This document shows, piece after piece, positions 14,023 through 21,989 of a stretch of 21,989 bases of DNA. A program made the position numbers and the translations under genes. This DNA is from FW021-bin31 sp964478125 (lineage in GTDB: Bacteria; Bacteroidota; Bacteroidia; Chitinophagales; Chitinophagaceae), in contig CAYZGR010000052.1 of NCBI GenBank assembly GCA_964478125.1, forward strand, positions 1-21,989, given 5' to 3'. Below the pieces are notes generated by a model that was not told the DNA's origin, searched no databases, and saw only the letters and a program-made list of their open reading frames with translations. Numbering within the stretch: position 1 is the stretch's first letter; each line of letters opens with the position of its first letter.

Positions 14023-15381
14023 ATGAGAAAAACAATAGGAATGTTTGTATTGATTTTCTTTTTCTTCCAAAGCGGTTTTGCACAGGATCCGGTTCTTGAG
14101 GAATATATTGACAGCGCCCTGACAAACAATGTGGTATTGCAGCAAAAAAATGTTTCCCTGGAAAAAGCATCCTATGCCCTTAGGGAAGCCAGGGGGCTGT
14201 TTTATCCGGACGTGAGTTTCCAGGCAGATTATGTAACGGCGGATGGCGGACGCGATATTCCCTTACCCCTGGGAGATCTGTTGAATGGGGTATATGCCAC
14301 CTTGAATAAACTGACCCAAACGCAAGACTTCCCCCGGCTGCAGAACCAAAAAGTAAACTTTCTGCCAACTAATTTTTATGATGCAAAAATTCATACGGAA
14401 GTGCCGATCTTTAACAGGAAGCTGCACTATAATAAAAGGATCAAGGCGCAACAAGTGCAATTGAGCGCCTATGAGGTGACTATTTATAAAAGAGAATTGG
14501 TTGAAAAAGTTAAAACAGCCTATTATCAATATTTACAAGCTTTGGATGCATTGCGTATTTATCATTCGGCTCTGGAATTGGCTGAGGAAGGCAAGCGTGT
14601 AAATGAAAGATTGTTAAGTAACGGGAAAGGGCTGCCCGCCTATGTTCTGCGGGCTGAAAGTGAGATTGAAACCGTTAAGGCCCGCCTGACCACTGCAGTG
14701 CAGGAGGCTGATAATGCCAGGCGGTATTTCAATTTTTTACTCAACCGGGATCAACGGGCTTCCATAGATACCACTGCGAATGCTCTTTATAATGGAACCG
14801 AAGTTTTACAGCTTTTGAATACGGAAGTTGATGTTTCTAGCAGGGAAGAGTTGAAAGAATTAAAAGAAGCCGTGGCGCTGCAACAAAATTTTTATAGTCT
14901 GAATGAGTCTGTTTATTATCCCTCTTTAAATGGCTTTCTGGATCTGGGATCCCAGGCAGAAAATTGGCAATTCAATAACCAGTCCCGTTATTACATGGTC
15001 GGACTGAGCTTAAAAATTCCCTTGTTTGAGGGAGGCAGAAATAAAAATAAGATGAGACAGGCCCGGCTGTCTGTAAAAGATGCCCGGCTCAATTTGAAAA
15101 ACACCCTGGATCAATTGCACTTGAGTGGCAAGGTATCTCAGAACAAACTCCGGTCTGCATACCACAACTTCTTGTCCTCTCAAAAACGACTGAAATCCGC
15201 CCGGGTCTACCAACGGCTGATCAACCGCGGTTATAAAGAAGGAACCAATACCTACATAGAAACCATAGACGCCCGCAATCAACTGACCCAGGCGCAAATG
15301 GCGGTAAGTATGAACCGTTATAAAATGCTGGAAGCGCAAGCCAAATTAGAAAGAGTAACTGCATCTTATCCACTAAAGTAA
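14023..15381 (+). CDS. TolC-like outer membrane efflux protein
   Basis: A 452-residue outer membrane factor that forms the exit duct of a tripartite pump. A signal peptide ends near residue 20 (FFQSGFAQ). Two outer-membrane efflux repeats follow: the first begins with LEEYIDSALTNNVVLQQKNVSLEKASYALREARGLFYPDV, the second with LKELKEAVALQQNFYSLNESVYYPSLNGFLDLG. Each is followed by membrane-strand text (KIHTEVPIF and YYMVGLSLKIPLFEGGR) and long coiled helices. There is no lipobox cysteine, so the protein is not acylated. The ATG at 14023 immediately follows an operator; a GTG at 14014 lies inside that palindrome and is unlikely. The adaptor gene starts six bases after the stop, which indicates an operon. 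Confidence 0.95.
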   Translation: MRKTIGMFVLIFFFFQSGFAQDPVLEEYIDSALTNNVVLQQKNVSLEKASYALREARGLFYPDVSFQADYVTADGGRDIPLPLGDLLNGVYATLNKLTQTQDFPRLQNQKVNFLPTNFYDAKIHTEVPIFNRKLHYNKRIKAQQVQLSAYEVTIYKRELVEKVKTAYYQYLQALDALRIYHSALELAEEGKRVNERLLSNGKGLPAYVLRAESEIETVKARLTTAVQEADNARRYFNFLLNRDQRASIDTTANALYNGTEVLQLLNTEVDVSSREELKELKEAVALQQNFYSLNESVYYPSLNGFLDLGSQAENWQFNNQSRYYMVGLSLKIPLFEGGRNKNKMRQARLSVKDARLNLKNTLDQLHLSGKVSQNKLRSAYHNFLSSQKRLKSARVYQRLINRGYKEGTNTYIETIDARNQLTQAQMAVSMNRYKMLEAQAKLERVTASYPLK

Positions 15382-15387
15382 AGTACT

Positions 15388-16587
15388 ATGCTGAGTAACA
15401 ATTTTGAAATTAAGAATGGGGCTAAAGCCCAACCTGGAAGGAAGCATGCTGAATTCGATTCGCGAACTGCAATGGATCGGCTCCTGCCTGTTGCAGTTGA
15501 CTTCACTCAATTGCTAGGGAATAAATGTAAGGGCGTGGTTCTATCCACATTAGGGGCTCCTCTATTGTTCCTGCTATTTGCAATAAACGCTTGTAATAAT
15601 AACAACAGTTCCGGAAATGAGATCCTAAATCAGGATACCATACCGGTTCGGATCATGCCTGTGAGGCAGGACACTTTATCTCCACAATTTGAAACTTCCG
15701 GCTACTTCACCACGGATAATGAAACACCGCTTTCCTTTAAAAACGGAGGGATCATTCGTAAGATATATGTACGGGAAGGCGATGCCATCAAAAAGGGGCA
15801 GCTATTGGCAACGGTTTATGCTGCGGAAGTCCAGTCAGCCGCTCAGCAGGCGGCTTTAGCTTATGAAAAAGCCAGGCGCGACTACCGGCGGGCCGTTCAT
15901 CTTTATCACGATAGCGTGGCCACACTGGAGCAGATGCAAAATGCGAAAACGGCTCTTGGGCTGGCGAAGCAACAGCAGGCGGCCGCAGTATTTAACCTGG
16001 AACATTCTGAAATACGCGCCCTGGAAAACGGGCATGTCCTGAAGCGGTATTTACATGAAGGACAAATGGCCGGACCGGGTGTGCCGGTCTTGCTGGTCAA
16101 CAGCGCTTCCGATCACGGATGGATATTTAAAACCGGCGTTAGCGATTACCAATGGGCCTCCCTTCGTATTGGAGATTCCGCACACCTCTCTACCGATGCG
16201 GCTCCCGGGATCATTCTGAAAGCTGTCGTATTCAAAAAAAGTGAAGGTGTGGATCCTCAAACCGGGGCTTTTACGCTTCAGCTTTCCGTGAAAAACAGCA
16301 GAGGCATTCCCCTGGCATCCGGCCTGTTTGGAAAGGCTACCCTTTTCCCATCAAGGGAGGTTAAAGGATGGCATATTCCTTATGATGCCTTATTGGACGG
16401 AGACGAACACAACGGCTTTGTTTTTATAACCAACGATAAACAGCATGCACAAAAAACCAAAGTAAGCATTTCTAAAATAGAGCATCATACAATAGTGATA
16501 GATCATGGTCTGGAAAATGCGCGCTATCTCATCATATCAGGGAGTGCCTATTTGAAAGATGGATCAATTATCAAAGTTACTGAATAA
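15388..16587 (+). CDS. RND efflux periplasmic adaptor (membrane fusion protein), lipoprotein
   Basis: This adaptor links the inner-membrane pump to the TolC-like duct. As read from the ATG at 15388 it has 399 residues. A lipoprotein signal with hydrophobic APLLFLLFA and lipobox INAC places the acylated cysteine at residue 69, far later than usual. Then follow the first lipoyl half (KNGGIIRKIYVREGDAIKKGQLLATVYAAEV, about 121-152), a helical hairpin, the second lipoyl half (IRALENGHVLKRYLHEGQMAGPG), a beta-barrel and a membrane-proximal domain. The first 41 codons are encoded by palindrome-rich DNA and resemble a captured intergenic repeat. A TTG start at 15511 would give a normal 28-residue lipoprotein signal, so the true start is uncertain. 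The pump gene begins eight bases after the stop. Confidence 0.92.
   Translation: MLSNNFEIKNGAKAQPGRKHAEFDSRTAMDRLLPVAVDFTQLLGNKCKGVVLSTLGAPLLFLLFAINACNNNNSSGNEILNQDTIPVRIMPVRQDTLSPQFETSGYFTTDNETPLSFKNGGIIRKIYVREGDAIKKGQLLATVYAAEVQSAAQQAALAYEKARRDYRRAVHLYHDSVATLEQMQNAKTALGLAKQQQAAAVFNLEHSEIRALENGHVLKRYLHEGQMAGPGVPVLLVNSASDHGWIFKTGVSDYQWASLRIGDSAHLSTDAAPGIILKAVVFKKSEGVDPQTGAFTLQLSVKNSRGIPLASGLFGKATLFPSREVKGWHIPYDALLDGDEHNGFVFITNDKQHAQKTKVSISKIEHHTIVIDHGLENARYLIISGSAYLKDGSIIKVTE
15418..15498. repeat. palindromic repeat-like element inside the 5' end of the adaptor reading frame
   Basis: Two structures lie close together: the palindrome GGGCTAAAGCCC (15419-15430) and an 8-base perfect inverted repeat, AACTGCAA (15465-15472) and TTGCAGTT (15491-15498), around an 18-base loop. 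Such compact GC-rich hairpins are typical of intergenic repetitive elements in Bacteroidota rather than coding sequence. Whether this one is repeated in the genome cannot be seen in this window. Confidence 0.45.
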
Positions 16588-16595
16588 AGCGACTC

Positions 16596-19500
16596 ATGAA
16601 AATCACGAACTACGCCATAAAGAATTATCAATTTACCCTCATCATGGTATTGATGGTGGCAGCATTGGGTATTTCCAGTATTTTAAATATGCCCCGTTCA
16701 GAGGACCCCTCTATGAATGCCCCATCCTTTCCGGTTACCGTTATTTATCCCGGTACCAGTCCGAAAGATATGGAAGAGCTGGTGGTAAAGCCATTGGAGA
16801 AAAAGATAGATGAACTGGATAATATTAAAAGAATAAAAACAACCATTAATGACGGCCTGGCAGTACTGCTTGTAGACTTTGATTACAGCAGCAATGTGAA
16901 TGACAAGTATCAGGAGCTGTCGAGAGAAGTGAACAGCTTAAGAAGCCAGTTGCCCCAGGATATTTATAGCATAGAGGTTCAAAAAGTGGATCCTTCTTCA
17001 GTAAATATTTTGCAGATGGAACTGGTATCGGAGAATGCTTCCAGGGACAAGTTGAGAAAGTATGCGAAAGATTTGCAGGATGACCTGGAAAAGGTGGAAG
17101 GCCTTAAGGAAGTGAAAATACAAGGACTACCGGATCCCATAATAAGAGTGGATCTGAATACGGGGAAGATGGCGCATCTCAAGATCCCTTTGGAGGCAGT
17201 AGCCAATACCTTGAGAAGCGAATTGACCCATATTCCGGGGGGAACTATAAACGAAGGAAATAAAACTTTTAACATCAAAACAAATACGGATTTCGATTCT
17301 TTAGAACAAATAAAGAACCTTATAATTGCGGGGTCCAAACAAGGCAGTCTTTATCTGAAAGATCTGGCGAATGTTTATTTTGATTATGCACCGCAAAAAC
17401 ATATTGTAAGACTGAACGGGCATCGTGCGGTTTCTGTAGTGGCAGCTTTAAAAAAAGGAGAAAATATTACGGATGTTCAGAAGGCTTATCTTCCGGTGAT
17501 CAATAAATTCAAAGAAAGCTTGCCTCGCAATCTTGATCTCATCCTGCATTTTGATCAGGCAGATAATGTAAGCCGTAGATTAGGCGAACTGGGAGAAGAT
17601 TTTTTAATTGCTATTGGCTTGGTGTTGCTGACACTGTTGCCTTTGGGGAATCGTGCTTCTTTAGTGGTGATGCTGGCCATTCCGCTATCCTTGTCCGTCG
17701 GGGTGATCCTGCTTAACCTTTTTGGCTATAGTTTGAACCAGTTAAGTATTGTGGGATTCGTGGTAGCGCTGGGTTTATTAGTAGATGACAGCATTGTGGT
17801 AGTAGAAAACATCGAGCGGTGGATGCGGGAAGGGCACAGCAGGTTGCAAGCTACCCAAAAGGCCACCGGGCAAATAACGAAAGCGGTGCTCGGCTGTACG
17901 GCTACGCTCATTATTGCTTTCATGCCGCTCTTGTTTTTGCCGGATGAATCGGGAGATTTTATAAGAAGCCTTCCGGTTGCTATTATTGCCACTGTATTGG
18001 GTTCCATGATCGTGGCCCTTACGGTTGTTCCTTTCTTTTCCAGTAAAATATTAAGACCTTCGGAGACGGAGCATGGGAATCTTTTTCTGCAATATCTGCA
18101 AAAAGGGATACATAAGACGTATGCTCCTTTGCTTGATAAGGGATTAAAACATCCCGTTGCCACTTTAATTATAGCTGCAATTATTTTCGGGGGCGCTTTA
18201 CTGCTTATCCCGGTTATCGGGCTGAGTTTGTTTCCTGCTTCTGAAAAACCACAATTTCTGGTAGATGTAACTACTCCGCTGCAATCCAACCTTTCTTATA
18301 CGGATTCAATCATGAGTCAATTAGAAAGTGAGTTAAAGGCTATTCCCGAGGTACAATATTATACTTCAAATGTAGGAAAAGGGAATCCTCAAATTTATTA
18401 TAATGTGATCCAGGAAAATGAACATAGCAACTTTGGTGAAATATTTGTGCAGTTGGATCCGGGGGTGAGAGCAGATGAGAAAAAAGAAATTATTGAACAA
18501 TTGCGTAACCGGTGGACACCCTTTGAAGGAGCTAAGGTAGAAGTCAAAGATTTTCAACAAGGTACTCCTATGGCGGCTCCCGTAGAAGTAAAGCTGCTGG
18601 GTGATAATTTGGATACCTTGCGCTCACTGGCGGGCAGGGTGGAGGATATGTTGGATGCAACCGATGGAACTATATATGTCAATAACCCGGTCAAAAATCT
18701 TAAATCCGATATCGCGGTAAGCATTGATAAGGCCAAAGCCCAATCCCTGGGGGTTCCTACTATTAACATCAGCCGTGCGGTGCGTACCTCCATAGCCGGT
18801 ACCCCGGTAGGCACCTTTACAGATCCGGATGAAGATAATAAGGATTATAGCATTGTACTGACAACGGCTCATCCGTCTTATGCCAATCTAACGGTCTTTA
18901 ATAAGATCTATGTTAATAATATACACGGCGATGCCGTCCCGCTCAACCAAATAGCAAGTCTGAAGCTGGAAAGCTCCCCGGTAAGTATTAAACATTTAAA
19001 TAAGATACGTACCGTTTCAGTGACCTCATTCGTCAGAAAAGGATTCCTTACGGATGAGGTGAATCAGAACGTAATCCATAAGATGGAACAGTTTAAATTG
19101 CCTGCCGGCTACAGTTACCAGATGGGGGGGGAGGTAGAAGGCCGCAGTGCGTCTTTCCACGGGTTTACGAATGTCATCCTGGTAGCTTCCTTTCTGTTTA
19201 TTGCGGTTCTTTTATTGCAGTTCGGCACCTTTAAGAGTACTTTCATTGTACTATCCGTTATCCCGTTGGGTATTGTAGGCGCTGTCATCGCATTGATGAT
19301 CACCGGACATACCCTTTCTTTTGTAGCTACCATTGGCCTCATTGCCCTGGCCGGTATAGAAGTGAAAAATACCATATTACAGGTGGATTTCACCAATGAA
19401 TTGAGGGAACAGGGAATGCCGCTGATAGAGGCCGTTGAAAAGGCTGGCGAGGCTCGCTTCTTACCCATAATTCTAACCACTATGACAGCCATCGGGGGCT

Positions 19501-19655
19501 TGATCCCTATTGCATTATCCAGCAACCCGTTGATTTCCCCGCTGGCCATCGTGATGATAGGGGGACTGATCAGTTCTACTTTGTTGTCAAGGATCGTTAC
19601 GCCGGTCATGTACAAGTTAATTCCTCCCCAGATAGGTGGAAAGAAAGAAAGGTAA
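16596..19655 (+). CDS. RND efflux pump, inner membrane transporter (AcrB/HAE1-like)
   Basis: A 1019-residue proton-driven exporter of the resistance-nodulation-division superfamily, of usual length. The first membrane helix is near residues 11-31; after a large periplasmic loop come the central helices with GFVVALGLLVDDSIVVVENIERW, in which Asp397 and Asp398 correspond to the proton-relay aspartates of AcrB. A second periplasmic loop and a second helix bundle follow; Lys924 in GIEVKNTILQVDF corresponds to the relay lysine of helix 10. All three relay residues are present, so the pump should be active. It lacks the Glu- and His-rich pattern expected for heavy-metal pumps, so an HAE1-type organic-compound exporter is more likely, though the substrate is unknown. 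It is last in the operon after TetR, TolC-like and adaptor genes. Confidence 0.96.
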   Translation: MKITNYAIKNYQFTLIMVLMVAALGISSILNMPRSEDPSMNAPSFPVTVIYPGTSPKDMEELVVKPLEKKIDELDNIKRIKTTINDGLAVLLVDFDYSSNVNDKYQELSREVNSLRSQLPQDIYSIEVQKVDPSSVNILQMELVSENASRDKLRKYAKDLQDDLEKVEGLKEVKIQGLPDPIIRVDLNTGKMAHLKIPLEAVANTLRSELTHIPGGTINEGNKTFNIKTNTDFDSLEQIKNLIIAGSKQGSLYLKDLANVYFDYAPQKHIVRLNGHRAVSVVAALKKGENITDVQKAYLPVINKFKESLPRNLDLILHFDQADNVSRRLGELGEDFLIAIGLVLLTLLPLGNRASLVVMLAIPLSLSVGVILLNLFGYSLNQLSIVGFVVALGLLVDDSIVVVENIERWMREGHSRLQATQKATGQITKAVLGCTATLIIAFMPLLFLPDESGDFIRSLPVAIIATVLGSMIVALTVVPFFSSKILRPSETEHGNLFLQYLQKGIHKTYAPLLDKGLKHPVATLIIAAIIFGGALLLIPVIGLSLFPASEKPQFLVDVTTPLQSNLSYTDSIMSQLESELKAIPEVQYYTSNVGKGNPQIYYNVIQENEHSNFGEIFVQLDPGVRADEKKEIIEQLRNRWTPFEGAKVEVKDFQQGTPMAAPVEVKLLGDNLDTLRSLAGRVEDMLDATDGTIYVNNPVKNLKSDIAVSIDKAKAQSLGVPTINISRAVRTSIAGTPVGTFTDPDEDNKDYSIVLTTAHPSYANLTVFNKIYVNNIHGDAVPLNQIASLKLESSPVSIKHLNKIRTVSVTSFVRKGFLTDEVNQNVIHKMEQFKLPAGYSYQMGGEVEGRSASFHGFTNVILVASFLFIAVLLLQFGTFKSTFIVLSVIPLGIVGAVIALMITGHTLSFVATIGLIALAGIEVKNTILQVDFTNELREQGMPLIEAVEKAGEARFLPIILTTMTAIGGLIPIALSSNPLISPLAIVMIGGLISSTLLSRIVTPVMYKLIPPQIGGKKER

Positions 19656-19677
19656 TGGAAACCTCAGCCCCATTTCT

Positions 19678-19685
19678 TACTTTTG
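19678..19685 (+). promoter_or_regulatory. -7 promoter box (TAnnTTTG type) before the GH2 gene
   Basis: TACTTTTG matches the Bacteroidota -7 consensus exactly, 22 bases after the pump gene stop. Transcription from here would give a leader of about 200 bases that includes the palindrome at 19708-19732. No clear -33 element was found. Confidence 0.4.
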
Positions 19686-19707
19686 TCGAACAACAATAGT
19701 TACGAAT

Positions 19708-19732
19708 ATAAGAAAACGTACGTTTATCTTAT
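19708..19732. promoter_or_regulatory. long near-perfect palindrome, possible operator or leader hairpin
   Basis: A 12-bp perfect core, AAACGTACGTTT (19714-19725), is flanked by arms ATAAGA (19708-19713) and TCTTAT (19727-19732), with a single unpaired A at 19726. All 18 base pairs match apart from that bulge. It lies about 23 bases past the -7 box and 160 bases before the GH2 gene. No T-tract follows, so it is not an ordinary terminator. Confidence 0.5.
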
Positions 19733-19893
19733 GGCAGGAAGTATAACTGGTGTATCCTTAAAGCGACTTTCTTAATAGGGATGGGGAGGAAAATTCCGGA
19801 TTTTCTATTATGGACGGTATGTGTGCTAAATAGGAGGCTGTACCAGTGAATGAAATTTTTCGGAATTATTGTCAAACCTTTAAAACTCTTGAA

Positions 19894-21708
19894 ATGATCA
19901 GAACCTTTTCTTTGTTATTATTACTGATCCCGTTTTCTGTTTTTGCTCAGGAAGCCTGGAAGCCCGTAGAAGGGAAAATTATGACTCCGTTTGCGGCCGG
20001 GGTGCATCCTGAAAATCCTTTACCGGCATATCCTCGCCCACAAATGGAACGAGATCAATGGAAAAATTTAAACGGTTTATGGGATTATGCGATAGCTTAT
20101 AAGATGCAGGACCGGGCTCCTCAAGGCTATGATGGCCGGATTTTGGTGCCATTTGCCATTGAATCGGCTTTGTCAGGGGTGGGTAAGACCGTAGGCCCGG
20201 ACAAGAAACTGTGGTATCATCGCATATTTACCGTTCCGGCAGACTGGAAAGATAAGCATATATTGCTGCATTTTGGAGCTGTAGATTGGGAAACGTCGGT
20301 ATATATTAATGGCGTACTGGTAGGAACACACCAGGGGGGATATGATGCCTTTACTTTTGATATTTCCCCTTATCTGAAAGAAGGAGGTCCGCAGGATTTA
20401 ACGGTTAGCGTATGGGATCCAACAGATAAGGGTACACAACCGAGAGGGAAGCAGGTGCAGCATCCCAACGGGATATGGTACACGTCCGTAACGGGGATTT
20501 GGCAAACCGTGTGGATAGAGCCGGTGGCGCCCATTCACATTACGGAGGCACGTTATTACCCGGATATTGATCGCGGTATTTGTGATATAAAGATACATAC
20601 GAATAAAATGGCCCCCGGCATGCAGGTGAAGGCGACCGCTTTTAAAGAAGGGAAAAAAGTAGCGGAAGGAGCGGCAGAAGCAGAAGGAAATATACGACTG
20701 AAGTTTGATGATGCACATTTATGGTCGCCGGAGGATCCTTTTTTATACAGTTTGAAATTGGAGCTGATCAGATCCGGAAAACCGGTTGATGAAGTGAATA
20801 GTTATATGGGGTTACGTAAGATTTCCGTTGAAAAAGATGCCAATGGTATTCCTCGTATTATGCTCAACAATCATTTTGTATTTCAACTGGGTTTTCTTGA
20901 TCAGGGTTGGTGGCCGGATGGGCTCTATACCCCACCGACGGATAGTGCTATCTTGTATGATCTGAAGATGACAAAAGCTTTTGGCTATAATCTGCTGCGT
21001 AAACATACCAAAGTGGAACCGGCTCGCTGGTATTACCATTGTGACAAAATGGGGATACTGGTATGGCAGGATATGCCTACCGGTGATATGGACGGCCATC
21101 CCAAGAACGAGAATGGAGAGATTATCCGCAAGGCCCAATCTGCTTTTCAGTTCCATAAAGAATTAAAAGCAATGATCGATCAGCATTTCAATCATCCGAG
21201 TATTGTTCAATGGGTTCCCTTTAATGAGAGCTGGGGGCAATTTAATACTTTAGCAGTAAGCAACTGGATTGAAAAATATGATCCTACCCGTCTGGTAGAC
21301 GGCCCCAGCGGCTGGATAGATTTTCCGGGAGCCGGTAATGTACAGGATATGCATAAGTATCCGGGACCCGGGATCCCGGAATCTAAAAATGATAACCGTG
21401 CTTTGGTCCTGGGTGAATATGGGGGACTGGGGCTTCCGATAGAGGGCCATACCTGGCAAAAAAAGAAAAACTGGGGTTATGTTTCCTATCCATCGAAAGA
21501 TTCTTTACAACAGGCCTATATTGAACTGATTGATCAATTACCTGCCCTGATCAAGAAGGGACTTTCAGCGGCCGTATATACGCAGCTTACAGATGTGGAA
21601 GTGGAAGTCAATGGATTCATGACCTATGACCGGAAAGTGACTAAATTATTGAGTCCCCAAACCGTCCAGGCTAATAAATCGGTATATAAGGTGGCCGTTC
21701 AGGAATAA
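19894..21708 (+). CDS. secreted glycoside hydrolase family 2 enzyme (beta-galactosidase/beta-glucuronidase-like)
   Basis: A 604-residue exported glycosidase. A signal peptide (MIRTFSLLLLLIPFSVFAQ) precedes the GH2 order: a sugar-binding jelly roll at about 45-200 (LNGLWDYAI, WYHRIFTVPADW, HFGAVDWETSVYINGVLVGTHQGGYDAFTFDI, GIWQTVWIEP), an immunoglobulin-like domain to about 315, and a TIM barrel. The acid/base is Glu445 in PFNESWG and the probable nucleophile Glu508 in LGEYGG, so a retaining mechanism is expected. Substrate specificity cannot be read. A GTG at 19846 in the same frame has a strong AGGAGG site eight bases upstream and would add 16 residues before the signal peptide; the ATG is preferred because it gives a compact signal sequence. 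No SusC/SusD genes are in view, so a polysaccharide locus is not shown. Confidence 0.93.
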   Translation: MIRTFSLLLLLIPFSVFAQEAWKPVEGKIMTPFAAGVHPENPLPAYPRPQMERDQWKNLNGLWDYAIAYKMQDRAPQGYDGRILVPFAIESALSGVGKTVGPDKKLWYHRIFTVPADWKDKHILLHFGAVDWETSVYINGVLVGTHQGGYDAFTFDISPYLKEGGPQDLTVSVWDPTDKGTQPRGKQVQHPNGIWYTSVTGIWQTVWIEPVAPIHITEARYYPDIDRGICDIKIHTNKMAPGMQVKATAFKEGKKVAEGAAEAEGNIRLKFDDAHLWSPEDPFLYSLKLELIRSGKPVDEVNSYMGLRKISVEKDANGIPRIMLNNHFVFQLGFLDQGWWPDGLYTPPTDSAILYDLKMTKAFGYNLLRKHTKVEPARWYYHCDKMGILVWQDMPTGDMDGHPKNENGEIIRKAQSAFQFHKELKAMIDQHFNHPSIVQWVPFNESWGQFNTLAVSNWIEKYDPTRLVDGPSGWIDFPGAGNVQDMHKYPGPGIPESKNDNRALVLGEYGGLGLPIEGHTWQKKKNWGYVSYPSKDSLQQAYIELIDQLPALIKKGLSAAVYTQLTDVEVEVNGFMTYDRKVTKLLSPQTVQANKSVYKVAVQE

Positions 21709-21896
21709 AACAGGGAAAACTACCTACCAAATCTATATTTCTTTGCCTCTCCGAATTTTACTTGATAGATCAGGCGCTTAATTTGCCATCTATTAATCAC
21801 TCTATAATGAAAATTATCATTTTATTCCATCAACCCTCTCTTAATTGTACTCAGATTTTCAACGATTTTTCCCAACCGCTTCCCCTCCGCCTATCG
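21709..21896. other. convergent intergenic region
   Basis: AT-rich DNA between two converging genes. The only structure seen is a weak 5-base inverted repeat, AATGA (21806-21810) and TCATT (21817-21821), followed by a short T-rich run. It might act as a weak bidirectional terminator, but the support is thin. Confidence 0.4.
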
Positions 21897-21989
21897 TTAA
21901 TCCCTGCGTTTTAAATAATCTGACGGCAGTCCATTATATACGCGAGCCAGCATGGCAATATTCCGGTCATCACCCGTGAGGCGCTCAAC
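21897..21989 (-). CDS. 3' end of an unidentified gene (truncated at the window edge)
   Basis: On the minus strand an open frame enters from the right edge and ends at a TAA at 21897-21899. The last 30 residues include VERLTGDDRNIAMLARVYNGLPSDYLKRRD. The residue mix looks like real coding sequence, and it converges with the GH2 gene, leaving a normal 188-base gap. I do not recognise the family from this fragment. Confidence 0.55.
   Translation of the reverse strand, partial: VERLTGDDRNIAMLARVYNGLPSDYLKRRD

Noticed and set aside
17726..18289. 187-codon open frame on the minus strand inside the RND pump gene
   Set aside because: It lies wholly within strongly conserved pump coding sequence, has no recognisable domain and low-complexity content, so it is an antisense shadow.
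16596..19655. Heavy-metal (CusA/CzcA-type) identity for the RND pump
   Set aside because: The adaptor and TolC-like partners lack metal-binding His/Met-rich segments, and the TetR control fits organic-compound pumps better; not excluded fully.
1..21989. CRISPR array, tRNA, rRNA, transposase or prophage genes
   Set aside because: No regularly spaced repeats, cloverleaf-like intergenic sequence, or transposase, integrase or phage domains were seen in any frame.

Overview
The window looks like the chromosome of a Bacteroidota bacterium, most likely a Chitinophagaceae-type relative; that family assignment is inference from gene style, not from a search. Supporting signs are secreted proteins whose signal peptides end in a ...AQ pattern, LytTR regulators paired with LytS-type histidine kinases, few Shine-Dalgarno sites, TAnnTTTG-type -7 promoter boxes, and DUF4412, OmpA and SPOR proteins. 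A run of 100 N (8328-8427) marks an assembly gap, and genes are cut at both window ends.

Region 1 (1-3665, plus strand) is housekeeping: the C-terminal part of SecA, then deoC, a secreted SPOR-domain protein and an M20 amidohydrolase, tightly packed and probably partly co-transcribed. Region 2 (3690-8044, minus strand) is a signalling locus: a seven-helix histidine kinase with degenerate ATP-binding motifs, a TPR histidine kinase with intact motifs, and a LytTR response regulator. A perfect 18-bp palindrome separates the two kinases. Region 3 (8287-11071, plus) encodes three exported proteins: a gene broken by the gap, an OmpA-domain protein and a DUF4412-like protein, the last two sharing a similar N-terminal segment.

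Region 4 (11107-13021, minus) holds a helix-hairpin-helix (Cdd1-like) protein, a six-helix voltage-gated-type potassium channel, a barnase-family ribonuclease with a membrane or export segment, and its barstar-type inhibitor. The ribonuclease keeps the full barnase active site and has two native cysteines at positions equivalent to barnase 43 and 80.

Region 5 (13302-19655, plus) is a tripartite RND efflux operon: TetR regulator, TolC-like outer membrane factor, lipoprotein adaptor and RND pump. Near-identical palindromes lie in front of tetR and immediately before the TolC-like gene, so the regulator probably controls itself and the pump through these sites. The first ~120 bp of the adaptor ORF look like a captured intergenic repeat. 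Region 6 (19656-21989) has a long palindrome in the leader of a secreted GH2 glycosidase, followed by the 3' end of an unidentified minus-strand gene.

Nothing here is clearly a new system. The best leads are the active/pseudo-kinase pair, the cysteine-bearing barnase with its inhibitor, and the self-contained TetR-RND regulon.
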